Assembly: GCF_901709675.1 (NCBI RefSeq)
Contig: NC_051105.1
Span: forward strand, 8,426,104-8,490,103
DNA length: 64,000 nt
Direction: 5' to 3'
Origin: Syngnathus acus
Lineage: Eukaryota > Chordata > Actinopteri > Syngnathiformes > Syngnathidae
Both the position numbers and the translations under genes were made by a program. How positions within the stretch are numbered: position 1 is the stretch's first letter; each line of letters starts with the position of its first letter. The notes beneath the pieces are model-generated. The model saw nothing but the letters and a program-made list of their open reading frames with translations. It searched no databases and was not told the origin of the DNA. Below are positions 1 through 10,210 of this stretch, piece after piece.

Positions 1-84
1 TCATTTTGACCTGGTTCTTTTTGAATTTTTGTCACATTTTGTACCATACTTTCTGAGAACCACCCTTCTCTTTTCTCTTTTCAT

Positions 85-86
85 AG
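85..86 (+). other. Probable 5' UTR splice acceptor of first olfactory receptor
   Basis: A pyrimidine-rich stretch (about 63-83) ends in AG at 85-86, followed by GACGGTGTCAAG. The same arrangement precedes the second receptor (AG at 2912-2913). Olfactory receptor genes often have a spliced non-coding leader joined to an intronless coding exon, so this is read as the acceptor of the coding exon. The leader exon itself would lie left of the window. Confidence 0.5.
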
Positions 87-122
87 ACGGTGTCAAGTAA
101 CAGGTTGTTAGGACTCACGAGG

Positions 123-137
123 ATGTGGAGCATGTAA
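123..137 (+). other. Four-codon upstream ORF before receptor copy 1
   Basis: ATG at 123, then TGG AGC ATG and the stop TAA at 135-137, two bases before the chosen start at 140 and in another frame. Copy 2 lacks this ATG because its sequence reads GGCTGTGG. Such an ORF could lower or re-route initiation. No expression evidence is visible. Confidence 0.5.
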
Positions 138-139
138 GG

Positions 140-1054
140 ATGCCCAACCTAACGCTTCCTCCTTACTTTAACCTCACAATGTTCATAAACATCGGCCCGT
201 ACCGCTACCCAGCACTGGCGGCATGCCTCCTCCTCTACGTCTTCATCGTGTGCGCCAACTGGGCCGTCCTGGTGACCATCTGTCGCGAGAAGACCCTTCA
301 CGAGCCCATGTACGTTTTTGTGGCCAGCTTGTCAATCAACGCCCTGTACGGCTCCACGGGCTTCTTCCCCCGGTTCCTGCTGGACCTGGCATCCGACGTT
401 CACCTGATCTCCCGCGTGGCCTGCTACGCGCAGATCTACTTCATCTACACGTACGGTGCCAACGAAATGACCACGCTGTGCGTCATGGCCTACGATCGCT
501 ACCTGGCCGTGTGCCATCCGCTGCACTACCACACCAGGATGACGGTGAAAAAGGCCCTGAGGATGGTCGGCTTGGCGTGGCTCATCCCCGTATTCATCTT
601 AACCACGGTCATCTATCTGTCCGCAACGCTGCCCCTTTGCGGCAACGAGATCCACAAGGTGTTTTGTGCTAACTGGAATGTAGTTGAGCTCTCTTGCGTG
701 TCCACGATGGTCAACAACGTGGTGGGCATGCTAGTGACAATTTGTACCGTTTTCCTCCCGCTGGCCTTCGTTCTCTACACATACACGCGCATTATTGAGA
801 CCACCTGGAGACGCTCTGCAAAATTCAAGGGCAGAGTTTTCCACAGCTGTTTGCCACACATGATCTCCTTTGTCATTTTTTCCATCGCCATATTTTGCGA
901 TATAGCCTTGAGCAGGTACAATGTGGAGGAGATGAATTCCTTCCTTGCCATCATTTTGTCTTTAGAGTTTGTGATGATTCCGCCAGTTCTCAACCCCCTG
1001 GTGTACGGGATGAAGCTATCAGATATACGTAGACATATCTTCAAGATGCTGTGA
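140..1054 (+). CDS. Odorant receptor (class A GPCR), tandem copy 1
   Basis: Intronless seven-transmembrane odorant receptor of about 304 residues, expected in the olfactory sensory neuron cilium membrane and coupled to Gs/Golf. Visible signatures: an N-terminal NLT glycosylation site at residues 3-5, PMY after TM2, MAYDRYLAVCHPLHY at the end of TM3 (from residue 116), a cysteine-rich second extracellular loop, the HSCLPHM motif of TM6 typical of teleost receptors, and NPLVY in TM7 (from residue 285). The open frame extends upstream to 110, but the position aligned with the start ATG of copy 2 reads AGG here. The first in-frame ATG is at 140, which aligns with Met11 of copy 2, so that start was chosen. 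It still leaves a full-length receptor. An out-of-frame mini-ORF (123-137) lies just upstream. The ligand is unknown. Confidence 0.9.
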   Translation: MPNLTLPPYFNLTMFINIGPYRYPALAACLLLYVFIVCANWAVLVTICREKTLHEPMYVFVASLSINALYGSTGFFPRFLLDLASDVHLISRVACYAQIYFIYTYGANEMTTLCVMAYDRYLAVCHPLHYHTRMTVKKALRMVGLAWLIPVFILTTVIYLSATLPLCGNEIHKVFCANWNVVELSCVSTMVNNVVGMLVTICTVFLPLAFVLYTYTRIIETTWRRSAKFKGRVFHSCLPHMISFVIFSIAIFCDIALSRYNVEEMNSFLAIILSLEFVMIPPVLNPLVYGMKLSDIRRHIFKML

Positions 1055-2911
1055 CATTGTGCCAAAGATTAACTGAGTATAAATAACTAATTTGATCTGC
1101 TGCAAGGAAGTGTAATTAAATGAGATTTATTATATTGTATTAAAAAATTTAAATGTAATCAAATGATTCTTAAGTCTTTGACGTTTTTAATTGACCCAAA
1201 TTAAGTTTTTCTTTACCACTTGTATTTGCAGTATGCAGATTGTAATGCAACATAATCAGACAGCAAAACAAAAAAATTTAATAAATGTATTGTTGTGTGA
1301 TTTATTTCTTATTTATAGAATAAAAATAACATTTTCTCAAAGTGAGAAGTCTTTTTTATTATCTCCAAATGTGTTGCAATCATCATTAAAGCTTCTATTC
1401 TGTTTTAATGCCTTTCAATTAGGATTCCAATTCGGATCTCAATCTTAGTTGACATCCTATTTTTTATGTAGTCATGAATAAAAGGAACAAGGTGATTTTT
1501 TTTTTTACAAAGTAAGGAGTATAAAATACAAATATTTTCTTCTAAATGCTTGGAGTTCATGCAAAACGTTTGTAAGAAAATAAACACTCAAGTAAAGAAA
1601 AGAGCTCTGAAAAAAAATCTACCTCAGTACAGTAACAAAACATTTGTACTTTGTAACAAAGTATTTCTACTTTGTTACTATCTGCCACTAAGCCGGAGTC
1701 AGAAAAATTCCCCAGGGTGCAAAGAGACGGCCTTAAAAGACGCGTGCACTCGTGGCGAGTGAGTCTTCCAACGTCAGCAGTCCATCACGGACAACAGCAT
1801 GAAGACACGTGTTGGTAAGTATGCCGTATATTTCCGGCTGCTGAGCGTGTCATGTTTGTATGTTTGAATTTCAAACGTCGATTTACCGTGTGAAAAACCA
1901 TCATGAGCAAGTCCTAATTTTGTCGAGAGAGGACAATGGAGGCGAAGTGGTAGCCATAGAAAATGGATGGATTGTTCAGCAAATGAAGTCTTGTGAAAGG
2001 GAGTTGAAAGTGACAAAAACTTGAGTGTTTATGATGAGAACAGTTGGACAATGATGCTGATGAAGTGTTTGAGATATACCGAGAGGGCCAGGCTGGGTCC
2101 AAGGATTTTTGAGGGGCACATTGAATAAAGCCTGCAACGGTACTTCTCACTGCTTTTTGATTGTAGTCAAAAGTGATGTGACAAGAAAGAACCCCATGTC
2201 CTATTTGTGGATTATGATCGTATGCTTTAAATGTAGTGTGTATTATTTCATGACATCTAGAGCTAAAATGATAGAAGAAGAATATTTACATTGATGTGAT
2301 ATTTCTTTTCATATTACTGAAATTGATTTGAAAATAACTGACTTTAATAAATCAAAGCCATTTACACACTGTCAGTAACTTTAGGGATTCGGGCTTTGGA
2401 GTGGGAGGGCGGAGGTTCGAGTCTTGGGGAGGCTGCATGTGTGTGTGTGTGTGTATGTGTGTGTGTGAGAAAGAGAGAAACAGAAGGAAAATAAAAGAAA
2501 AAAAGTCTGCCAGTTTGTTTGTGTTGCCAATAATTTGATATTAACATTTAATGCAGAAAATGAATGAATTTATGGATGATGCAAATCAGCACCATTTGTT
2601 GTCTTTTCAACTCAAAATCTGATAACACAACCTAACTACTCATGGCTATATCCTCTTTTAATTTTTAGACTGACTCTTCATGTGAGTTACAGGACTGAAA
2701 GTAAAATCAATAAAACATTGAAGCCACATTTGTGAAAATAGCATGTTGACACTAAGTACGATTCAACAAAAAATATGTATGCAAAAACAGCAAAATAATT
2801 TAGATAGTAGGACTACTCCATGATTTTAACCCTTTATAGCACTGATGAAACATCATTGCATGGACAGAAAAAAAAACATCACTAATTATTTTCCCTCTTT
2901 TCTCTTTTCAC
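1055..2911. other. Intergenic, between the receptor copies
   Basis: AT-rich spacer without a supportable gene. It contains a short tRNA-like SINE remnant with a (TG)n tract at 2385-2468. The last part carries the leader acceptor of copy 2. The many short open frames show no protein-like composition. Confidence 0.6.
2385..2468 (+). repeat. tRNA-like SINE remnant plus (TG)n microsatellite
   Basis: The word ggttcgagtc at 2414-2423 matches a tRNA-type RNA polymerase III B box and sits in a GC-richer patch. It is followed directly by a TG dinucleotide tract (about 2438-2467) with one interruption. The short length and weak flanks suggest a degraded copy. Confidence 0.45.
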
Positions 2912-2913
2912 AG
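2912..2913 (+). other. Probable 5' UTR splice acceptor of second olfactory receptor
   Basis: The tract ttctcttttcac followed by AG (2912-2913) and ACAGTGTCAAG parallels the AG at 85-86 before copy 1. It shows that the duplication included the leader-intron acceptor. Confidence 0.55.
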
Positions 2914-2936
2914 ACAGTGTCAAGTAACAGGTTGTT

Positions 2937-3881
2937 ATGACTCACGAGGCTGTGGAGCATTTAAGGATGCCCAACCTAACGCTTTTTTCTTACTTTAACC
3001 TCACAATGTTCATAAACATCGGCCCGTACCGCTACCCAGCACTGGTGTTATTCCTCCTCCTCTACGTCTTCATCGTGTGCGCCAACTGGGCCGTCCTGGT
3101 GACCATCTGCCACGAGAAGACCCTTCACGAGCCCATGTACATTTTTGTGGCCAGCTTGTGCTTCAACGCCTTGTACGGCTCCACGAGCTTCTTCCCCCGC
3201 TTCCTGCAGGACCTGGCGTCCGACGTTCACCTGATCTCGCGCGCGGCCTGCTTCACACAGATCTACTTCATCTACACGTATGCAGCCAACGAGATGACCA
3301 CGCTGTGCGTCATGGCCTACGACCGCTACCTGGCCGTGTGCCATCCGCTGCACTACCCCACCAGGATGACGGTGAAAAAGGCCCTGAGCCTGGTTGGCTT
3401 GGCGTGGCTCATCCCCGCCGCCTTTCTCACAAGAAACATCTCCGGGTTGGCCAAGCAGCCCCTGTGTGGCAACAAGATCCACAAGGTGTTCTGCGCAAAC
3501 TGGAATGTGGTCAGTCTGTTATGCGGGTCCATGGAGTTTAGAAATAAGTCCGGCATATCCGTTACCACGTTTGGCATTTTCCTACCGTTGGTCTTCGTTC
3601 TCTACACGTACATGCGCATCATAATTGCCACCTGGAGACATTCTGCAAAATTTAAGGGCAGTGTTTTCCAGAGCTGTTTGCCACACATGGTGTCTTGTGT
3701 TAGTTATTCCATCACCATGTTTTGTGATGTAGCCCTGAGTAGGTCCAATCTGGAGGAGATGAATCCCTTCCTTGTCATCATTTTGTCTTTGGCGTTTGTG
3801 ATGATTCCGCCAGTTCTCAACCCTCTAGTGTATGGCTTGAAACTATCACGTATACGCAAACACATCTTCAAAATAGTGTGA
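2937..3881 (+). CDS. Odorant receptor (class A GPCR), tandem copy 2
   Basis: Intronless odorant receptor of 314 residues starting at the ATG at 2937, 24 bases after the putative leader acceptor. Signatures: NLT site at 13-15, MAYDRYLAVCHPLHY from residue 126, QSCLPHM in TM6, NPLVY from residue 295. It is a clear tandem duplicate of the gene at 140-1054: almost identical through TM1-TM4 and in TM7, but strongly different between the end of TM4 and the start of TM5, where odorants usually bind. The extra NIS and NKS sequons in the second extracellular loop are absent from copy 1. Function and membrane location are as for copy 1; the ligand is unknown. Confidence 0.93.
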   Translation: MTHEAVEHLRMPNLTLFSYFNLTMFINIGPYRYPALVLFLLLYVFIVCANWAVLVTICHEKTLHEPMYIFVASLCFNALYGSTSFFPRFLQDLASDVHLISRAACFTQIYFIYTYAANEMTTLCVMAYDRYLAVCHPLHYPTRMTVKKALSLVGLAWLIPAAFLTRNISGLAKQPLCGNKIHKVFCANWNVVSLLCGSMEFRNKSGISVTTFGIFLPLVFVLYTYMRIIIATWRHSAKFKGSVFQSCLPHMVSCVSYSITMFCDVALSRSNLEEMNPFLVIILSLAFVMIPPVLNPLVYGLKLSRIRKHIFKIV

Positions 3882-4731
3882 GATTGTGGAAGTCAGTGCT
3901 AACTAAAAGGAGACCTTTAATGGGCTTTTTTTGTTGGAGAGTAACGGACTCCACCAGGAAGGCCTTAGCCAAGCACTGAATGAGTGGATTTTTTTGGGGG
4001 TGGGCGTGGCCAAGGCTCACCTGTTCCACACACTTTACATTGAATTATGACGTCTGCACTTTAAGAAATATTAACGCATGCACTTCCATCGCTGGAGGTC
4101 CACTGCCCCGAATATTTTCAAAATACACTTAACTGGCTCGCAAGTGCGCACGCCCCGACGGGTTTACCTGGCTAGCGTCGATGTTACAGCAACCGGGCTG
4201 TTCGCTGCAAAGCTAACGAACTACTCAAAGAAATCCACAATATATCATATACACAAACAAATAATTCCAAAATAGACTTACTTGCTGTTCCAGACAGAGG
4301 TGCGAAAATGTCCTGCTAATCCTCAATTGTATTGTCCCAGATTGCACAAGCTGTCATCCTTATAACTTGCCACAAACTAAGACGTTTTGGGAGCTGTTTG
4401 GGCATGCATTCCATGCATAAAGTTCATTTCTGTAGCTCGGTTGTCGGGAGAAGAAAGACACTGTTGTCCAGCAATGCCTGCGTGGTTGTTTGCGTTGGAA
4501 ACTTTGGCATGGGGATAGAGTAAAAATTGTATGAACGGGATTAGTGACGCCATAAAATGAACGAAGTGACGTCACAAACTGATCTGCTAAAACAGCTTAT
4601 TTGTGAATGCTATTTGACAGCCCAGCACACCGTGCACCACTTTAACATCCATCTTACAAAGTTATATTGACAAAGTTAACAAAAACAATCACACACCCTC
4701 AACAAAACCACCTTGGGGGTTATTATTTTTT
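3882..4731. other. Intergenic, possible degraded transposon
   Basis: No gene is supported. A more GC-rich stretch from about 4010 to 4580 differs from its AT-rich flanks. I could not find clean terminal inverted repeats or a protein frame, so any transposon assignment is a guess. Confidence 0.4.
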
Positions 4732-4737
4732 TTTATT
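4732..4737 (-). terminator. Candidate distal polyadenylation signal of agpat3
   Basis: TTTATT on the plus strand reads AATAAA on the minus strand. It lies at the far end of a 2.5 kb stretch without other genes downstream of the agpat3 stop codon. Other A-rich hexamers exist, so the true cleavage site is uncertain. Confidence 0.4.
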
Positions 4738-7273
4738 GATCTTATTTCAGATTCAGAGTTCATTCCAGAGCTGCTGCATGGCCCATTAAAGTCCCTGAGT
4801 CAGAATTAATGTGATTCAGTGACCGCATGCAAGACTGACTACAATAAGAAACTGAGGCGCTGTTACAAAGTTGGAATCTGGGACATGATTTTAGTGGTGG
4901 GCTTCAGCTTCAGACACACACACCATCAGCTCAAGTATGTACAGCTTCTCATACACACAATATTGGTGAGATATTCCAAAGTGCACCTTGGAGACCAGTT
5001 TACCTACTGGAGAGCAATTTTCTAAAACTATGATTTACATTATGAACACATTTACAGTATACACACAATGTGGGAAATGCTTTTGGTGTTGTTTCTCTAA
5101 AAGAACAGCAGGAAGCAAGTTAAAAAAAAAAAAAAAAAAATGACATTCATTTCTTTTATCTACATTGTTCCACTCTGGTGCACCATTAAATGAGTATGGT
5201 GGCATTTGTGAATGGTGGAATGCATGTTTGTTGAAGGATATGAAGAGAAGATGGAGATCAGTTAGTATGTGAGTCTGTGCTGCATTTTTTGAGACAAACA
5301 CAAACTCCAAAGAAAATGCACTGAGAGTTGCTTTGTGATTCAAGTCTTTTAATAACAGGTGAGGGTGGGGTGGGGGTGATGGACCAAAAACCAAAAACAA
5401 ACAAAAATAAAACAAAAAAAGCAGATGACTCGAGAGGAATGCGTGATTATCGTAAATTCTTTTTAAAAACATGGTGGTGTCAGATTTCACTTTTGTTGAC
5501 CAAATAAAAAAAACCATCCTGTGCCAAACGCCTGCATCTCTTCTGTGATAGAATTGCAGGAGAAGAAGGAACTCTGCGACTATTCAGCTGGATCTTTCAA
5601 AATTATTCTGCAGTCGTTTTAATACACCAGTGAGTCATCTTCCTCTTCATTTTCTACTCAGTATTTTACGACTAGCAAATTTTGATCCAGTATAGCTCCG
5701 GGGCTCAGTCAGTCAACACAAATCAGAAGAAGCAATCTCGTTTTAAGGCTTGCATGAAAATCTCAATGGATGGTGAGAATGGAGGAAGTACGTACGTAAA
5801 AAACTTTGGATGGACGCTACATGTGCCATAGGAGGGAGGTGGAAGGAGAGTGGAATATGTAACGTGTTGGGGGTTACTCGTATGTAACTAGGACGTGTGG
5901 AAAATATCCGTGTTGTTTGACATGGTCGAAAGTGGTGGAGGTGAGGGAGGACGCGGGCCCCTTGCCTGAGCAAGCTTGATTTAAGGCAAAGGTTAATTTA
6001 GCACTACGACTACAGTCTATAAGTGGCCAGGCGAATTTTATGTCAACAGCTGCGTGAGGCTACGTGGAGACAACTGGTGACCTTTAGCCTGGAATCTGGC
6101 AGAACAACCCCCACACACTCTTCACCTGTCATGGTTGCCGGCTGACTAGTGTTTGAGGGACAAGGGGGAGTTGTTTTGATTAGAAAAATAAGGATGTTAG
6201 CTCTGGAACGTATTATAATGGAGATGATTGATTTCAAAATGATTTTAAAAAAAATGTCTTTTTAGCGCATCTGATTTTTGAGATATTTACATTGTGTTTT
6301 TAAATTTGATCTATAAAAGCTTGTCAGTCGATATGTGCTGCTGCACCGTTTTGTGTTCAAATATCCATTGCTTAAAGGGTTTGAACACAGCACCTGTGCT
6401 AGTGATTAGCCTTTCTATGGCATATTTCATTGTTAGCATGAAGCAAAACAAATGGAATGAATGCAAAGCTATGCAAATGTTTTAAATACACAATGTAATT
6501 CTTTTTTTGTTAAAAGTTTTGTTTGACAGTAAACTAACTAGGAGCAGCGTTAAACATTTTGAACAAAATAACAATGAAGTAAAATGATTTTTTTTTATTA
6601 ATTTCATTCTATATGCTACTTACAACATGAAGAGCATTTAGTTTCGGAAAATGAATTCCAGAGCTTTAGGTCAGGTATGACAGCTTGCACATGCACAGCC
6701 CTTTTTGAAGAACCCCCCCGCCCCCTTGAAAAGGGGACCAGGTCATGATGATCACACAAAATGATTACAAAAAAATTAATGGTCATGTTTCCATGGTTTA
6801 GTGAAGTTTTTGCTTTAAAAAAAAAAAAAAAAAGAAACACAGGCGTGTGAAAGGGAGACGTTGGTGGGGGCACATGGATGGAGGGCCCTGTTCTGACTAG
6901 AAGAACACCGCCGCTTCCTAATCGGGTGACGACGGACAGTAAGTGTGGTTTGTTGGGGAGGTAGTGCAAAGCAAGACGCAGGCTATGTTTGTGGCGTTCC
7001 ACGTGACTGCAGGTAGGTTAGGAGGTGAGAGGTTTAAGATCGGCAGGATTAACGGGGCTTGGCTGTGGAAAACGGGTCACTACTTGGCTTTAGATGCAGT
7101 ACAGCATCTCCCCCTCCTCCCCTCCCACCTCATGTCTAGTTGACCTCCGGTGAATTTACTGTTTAGGGTTTCTAAGTCTGCTCTCTATTGTGGTTTCACA
7201 GCCGGGTCTCCCCCCCCCCGACCTGGTGACCAATTGGACGGCAGGAGGAGAGCGGGAGTCAGTCTAGGGTGTG
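4738..7273 (-). other. agpat3: Probable 3' UTR of agpat3
   Basis: This region directly follows the agpat3 stop codon at 7274 on the minus strand. It contains no convincing open frame or strong repeat apart from simple A/T and C runs (for example 6712-6723 and 6817-6833). Mammalian AGPAT3 also has a long 3' UTR, so assigning this span to the same transcript is reasonable but unproven. Confidence 0.4.
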
Positions 7274-10155
7274 TTAGTTTTGTTTCTTGGTCTCCTGGTC
7301 ACCATAACTGGAACCCGTCTTGTTGACCTCCGTGACGCCGATCAGGCGGCGGATTGCAACAGAGGCTGGGGAGAGAGAGAAACAATAAACACTCAACAGA
7401 GAAGACTGAAATGATGAGAAAAAGAAATCGCTAAGCATAAAAAAAAATGAGGCTTCAAAATGGGTGAAAAATCAAGTTCTTGTCTGTGCTCTCAAAAGCT
7501 ATGTGCATGATCTCATATCTTTACGCGTCTACATTTGCTAACACGTGTGAGCTGTAAAAAAACACTTCAATGCTATACCACAACTGAGTACCACACACTT
7601 TTCAAACTTTGCACAGGGGTCTTTAACCGTTAGCCGTACCTATGACGAGGAAGATGATGAAGCCGATAATGAGCAGCGGAGAGCCGCTGACCGCCACTCC
7701 GCATGCAAACTTGATAAGTGGTGAAAGCAGCAGCATGGCCCAGAACAGGAAGTTGAGCAGTGTCCACAGACGGCGAGGAGGGATTATTGTGGGCCCCGGG
7801 AACTTGCCTTCCTTGCTGTATGTCTCCTGTAAGGCATCCTGGCAGGTGGGGAAAATTCGTGAGCAACAACTGGACGTATTTTCTCACATTGGAACTGGAT
7901 GAAAAAGTGATGACCACACTTGTCATATGTGAATGAAACGACATACTACCTTCTCCTGGTAGAGCTTATGCAGCCAGTTGGCACACTCTGCCTCGTCATC
8001 TGGGATCTCTTCCACAGGGAAACGTCTACAGTGAAGCGGAAAACAAGAACAAGGCCAAGAGTTACAAGTCCACTTGCATAAAGAGAACAAAAGAGGGCAT
8101 CCGTAAGCCTAACCATGACAAGTGCTACAGAAAACGAATGATTAGGTGAACGTATCGTGAAAACAATGTGGGAGCAAAGGCACTTTACAACCACCAGGGG
8201 GCTCCCTCAACTAAAGTAAATGACTTCATCAGCACGCTCTGGAATTATTATTTCACAAACTGATTCATATTCTGACGCAAATGATTTTCTCTGGGTCGAA
8301 AGTGTTTCCATGTTCCACTCTCGACTGTCTTTTGTATTACTCAACAAGATTATCATCAAAAGTGGTAATATTATTGTATAGCTGACATCATTTATTTGCC
8401 CTAGCCAAATTATGCGGTTACATTTAAGTGCAAAAGGCCCGTGAGAAACGACAGCCACATGAGCAAAGGGGCTCGTATTCAGAAACAATAGCCACATGAG
8501 GGTAGGGGATCGTATTCAGACAAGGCTGTGGGGTCGTATGAGTGACGCCTTCTCACCTTACGCTCATGTCAGCTTTGTATTTCTTGCCGTTGACGATGCC
8601 CAGGAGAGTGGGGGTCTGCTTATCTTTGAAGTTGAGCGTCACGTCATAAACGGCAGTCACTGTATTTAAAAAAAAAAAAAAAAGGGGGGGGGGGGGGGGG
8701 GTCAAATACGAAACGTTACATATGACGTGTGTGTGTGTACTTTTACACCGTACCTGTGCCCTTCAGACATCGCAGCGTGGTTGTGAAGCCCTTGGTGCGT
8801 GGTAGAAGGTGATATTTGAGCTTGGGCAAGCCTTTGCTCTCTGCTACCTGCATGCTTATTTGGTGCTTCTTCTCTGTAAAGCGGGTACCTTCGCAATACA
8901 GCAGGAACTGAGGGCGAGAGCATTTGCCAAGTTAACACATACACAATACAACTCTGGGATTGTTTAGGCTCAGTGTGGCATTTTTAAGGAGGAAATTCTG
9001 GGCTCAAGGACAAAACAAGTCTCCTGCGGTGAGATGTTAAGTACAGCTGGAGCGCTCAGAGAGCTTCATTTGTATACGACTGGCAAGATAAAAAGTAGGC
9101 CAAAAGGGAAGAATTTGTTTGTTCCCTGGAAGACATTTTTTGATATTCAGCGGTCATTCTGCTTCATCTAAAATCTATATTTGTAAATTTAGCTGTGACG
9201 TCAAACTGCAATATTATGTTTCGGTTCACAGCCAAAAGCAGGTTGATTACAAATGACTAGATAAGGCCGTTCTGGATTGTTGTTCTAGCCGACCAGACTT
9301 AACCTCAAATGCTTATTTGCCTGACGGGAATGTTTTAGCTGATTTTGAATTGGACTGAAGTTTGCAGATTTGAATTGAAATTTGAAATCTGTTGATTTGC
9401 ACTCACCCACATATGTTCAGGGTAGTCCTTAAGCCTGTCAAGTCCGCTGAAGACAGTTTTGCGGTCTTCTTCCCACTTTCTTTTGCAAAACACGATTTCC
9501 AAGAAGTACCAGGTCCAGCCAATCAGAGGAACCTTCAGCAGCTCATGCTTGGCTAAGACTTTTGAACTCTAAAGGGAAAACGGAGGCAATTGTCATTTCT
9601 TTTCAAATCAGGACTGTGGTCAACCATTTTAAAATGTGCTAAATGACTGCAAATAACATCAATCCAACTGACCCCCAGGATACCGTATCTTTCGCACATG
9701 GTCCAGCCACACAAGAAGTCGATCTCATAGTTGTGGTTGAGGATGATGATGACGTGTTCCTTGCCAAATTTGTCCACCGTGGCCTGGTCCGTGTATAAAG
9801 TGCAGTCGGTGCCGGACCACCACTCCAGCAGCATCACCAGCTCTGTCCAGAAACAACAATTTGAAAATGGACCCTCTAAAGCAAATCTCCTCAAGTTCAT
9901 GCAAGATGGAAAGATCCACGGGTGTCCAAAAAATATTTCCTGGTTGACCACAAACGACAGGAATCTATTCTACTCACGGCTCCAGAGCGAGTAGGCGAGC
10001 CGGCAGTTGATTCTGCGATAGAGCTGCTTGTTGATTGGCCAGATGACGCACGTGCACAGCTGGATGAAGTTTATGATGAGGCCGCTCACCACAAACACAA
10101 AGCCCATCAACAGTTGAAGGATGAACAGGCTCTTGATGTAGGCCAGGAGAGCCAT
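7274..10155 (-). CDS. agpat3: 1-acyl-sn-glycerol-3-phosphate acyltransferase 3 (LPAAT-gamma)
   Basis: Transfers an acyl chain to lysophosphatidic acid and related lysophospholipids to make phosphatidic acid, at the ER, Golgi and nuclear envelope. Eight coding exons on the minus strand, in transcript order: 10155-9978, 9842-9673, 9568-9407, 8907-8754, 8659-8557, 8025-7950, 7838-7640, 7365-7274. The junctions are GT-AG and keep one frame of 377 codons plus stop; human AGPAT3 has 376 residues. An N-terminal membrane segment (about 10-35) is followed by catalytic motif I NHNYEID at 95-101 (His96, Asp101) and motif EGTR at 176-179. Hydrophobic segments lie near the C terminus (about 305-350). The start is fixed by MALLAYIKSLF, which matches the family N terminus. 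For exon 5 the GTGAGA donor was chosen over the nearby GTAAGG because it preserves the VRRFP sequence. pdxk lies upstream on the same strand, as in the human 21q22.3 region. Confidence 0.95.
8668..8701 (-). repeat. A16-G18 homopolymer block used as a polypyrimidine tract
   Basis: On the plus strand this is a run of 16 A followed by 18 G. In the agpat3 transcript it reads C18 then T16, ending eight bases before exon 5 within a 94-base intron. Homopolymer lengths are often wrong in assemblies. Confidence 0.8.
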
Positions 10156-10210
10156 GATGCAGAAGGCCTAGGGGAGCTGAGGAGGCTCCTCTCTATGCAC
10201 GATGACCGAC
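10156..10210 (-). other. agpat3: 5' UTR part of agpat3 first coding exon
   Basis: On the minus strand the tract cctccctt followed by AG (10212-10211) is a good acceptor. It places the 5' end of the exon at 10210, 55 bases before the ATG. The transcript must therefore begin in an upstream non-coding exon; the best candidate donor is GAG|GTAATG, giving an exon that ends at 11419. Confidence 0.6.

Noticed and set aside
223-672. A 149-codon plus-strand frame and antisense frames inside both olfactory receptors
   Set aside because: They are out-of-frame or antisense shadows of the receptor coding sequence, with biased composition and no domains.
5117-5143. Poly(A) run as a processed-pseudogene tail
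   Set aside because: No upstream retro-copied coding sequence is seen; simple runs are frequent in this window.
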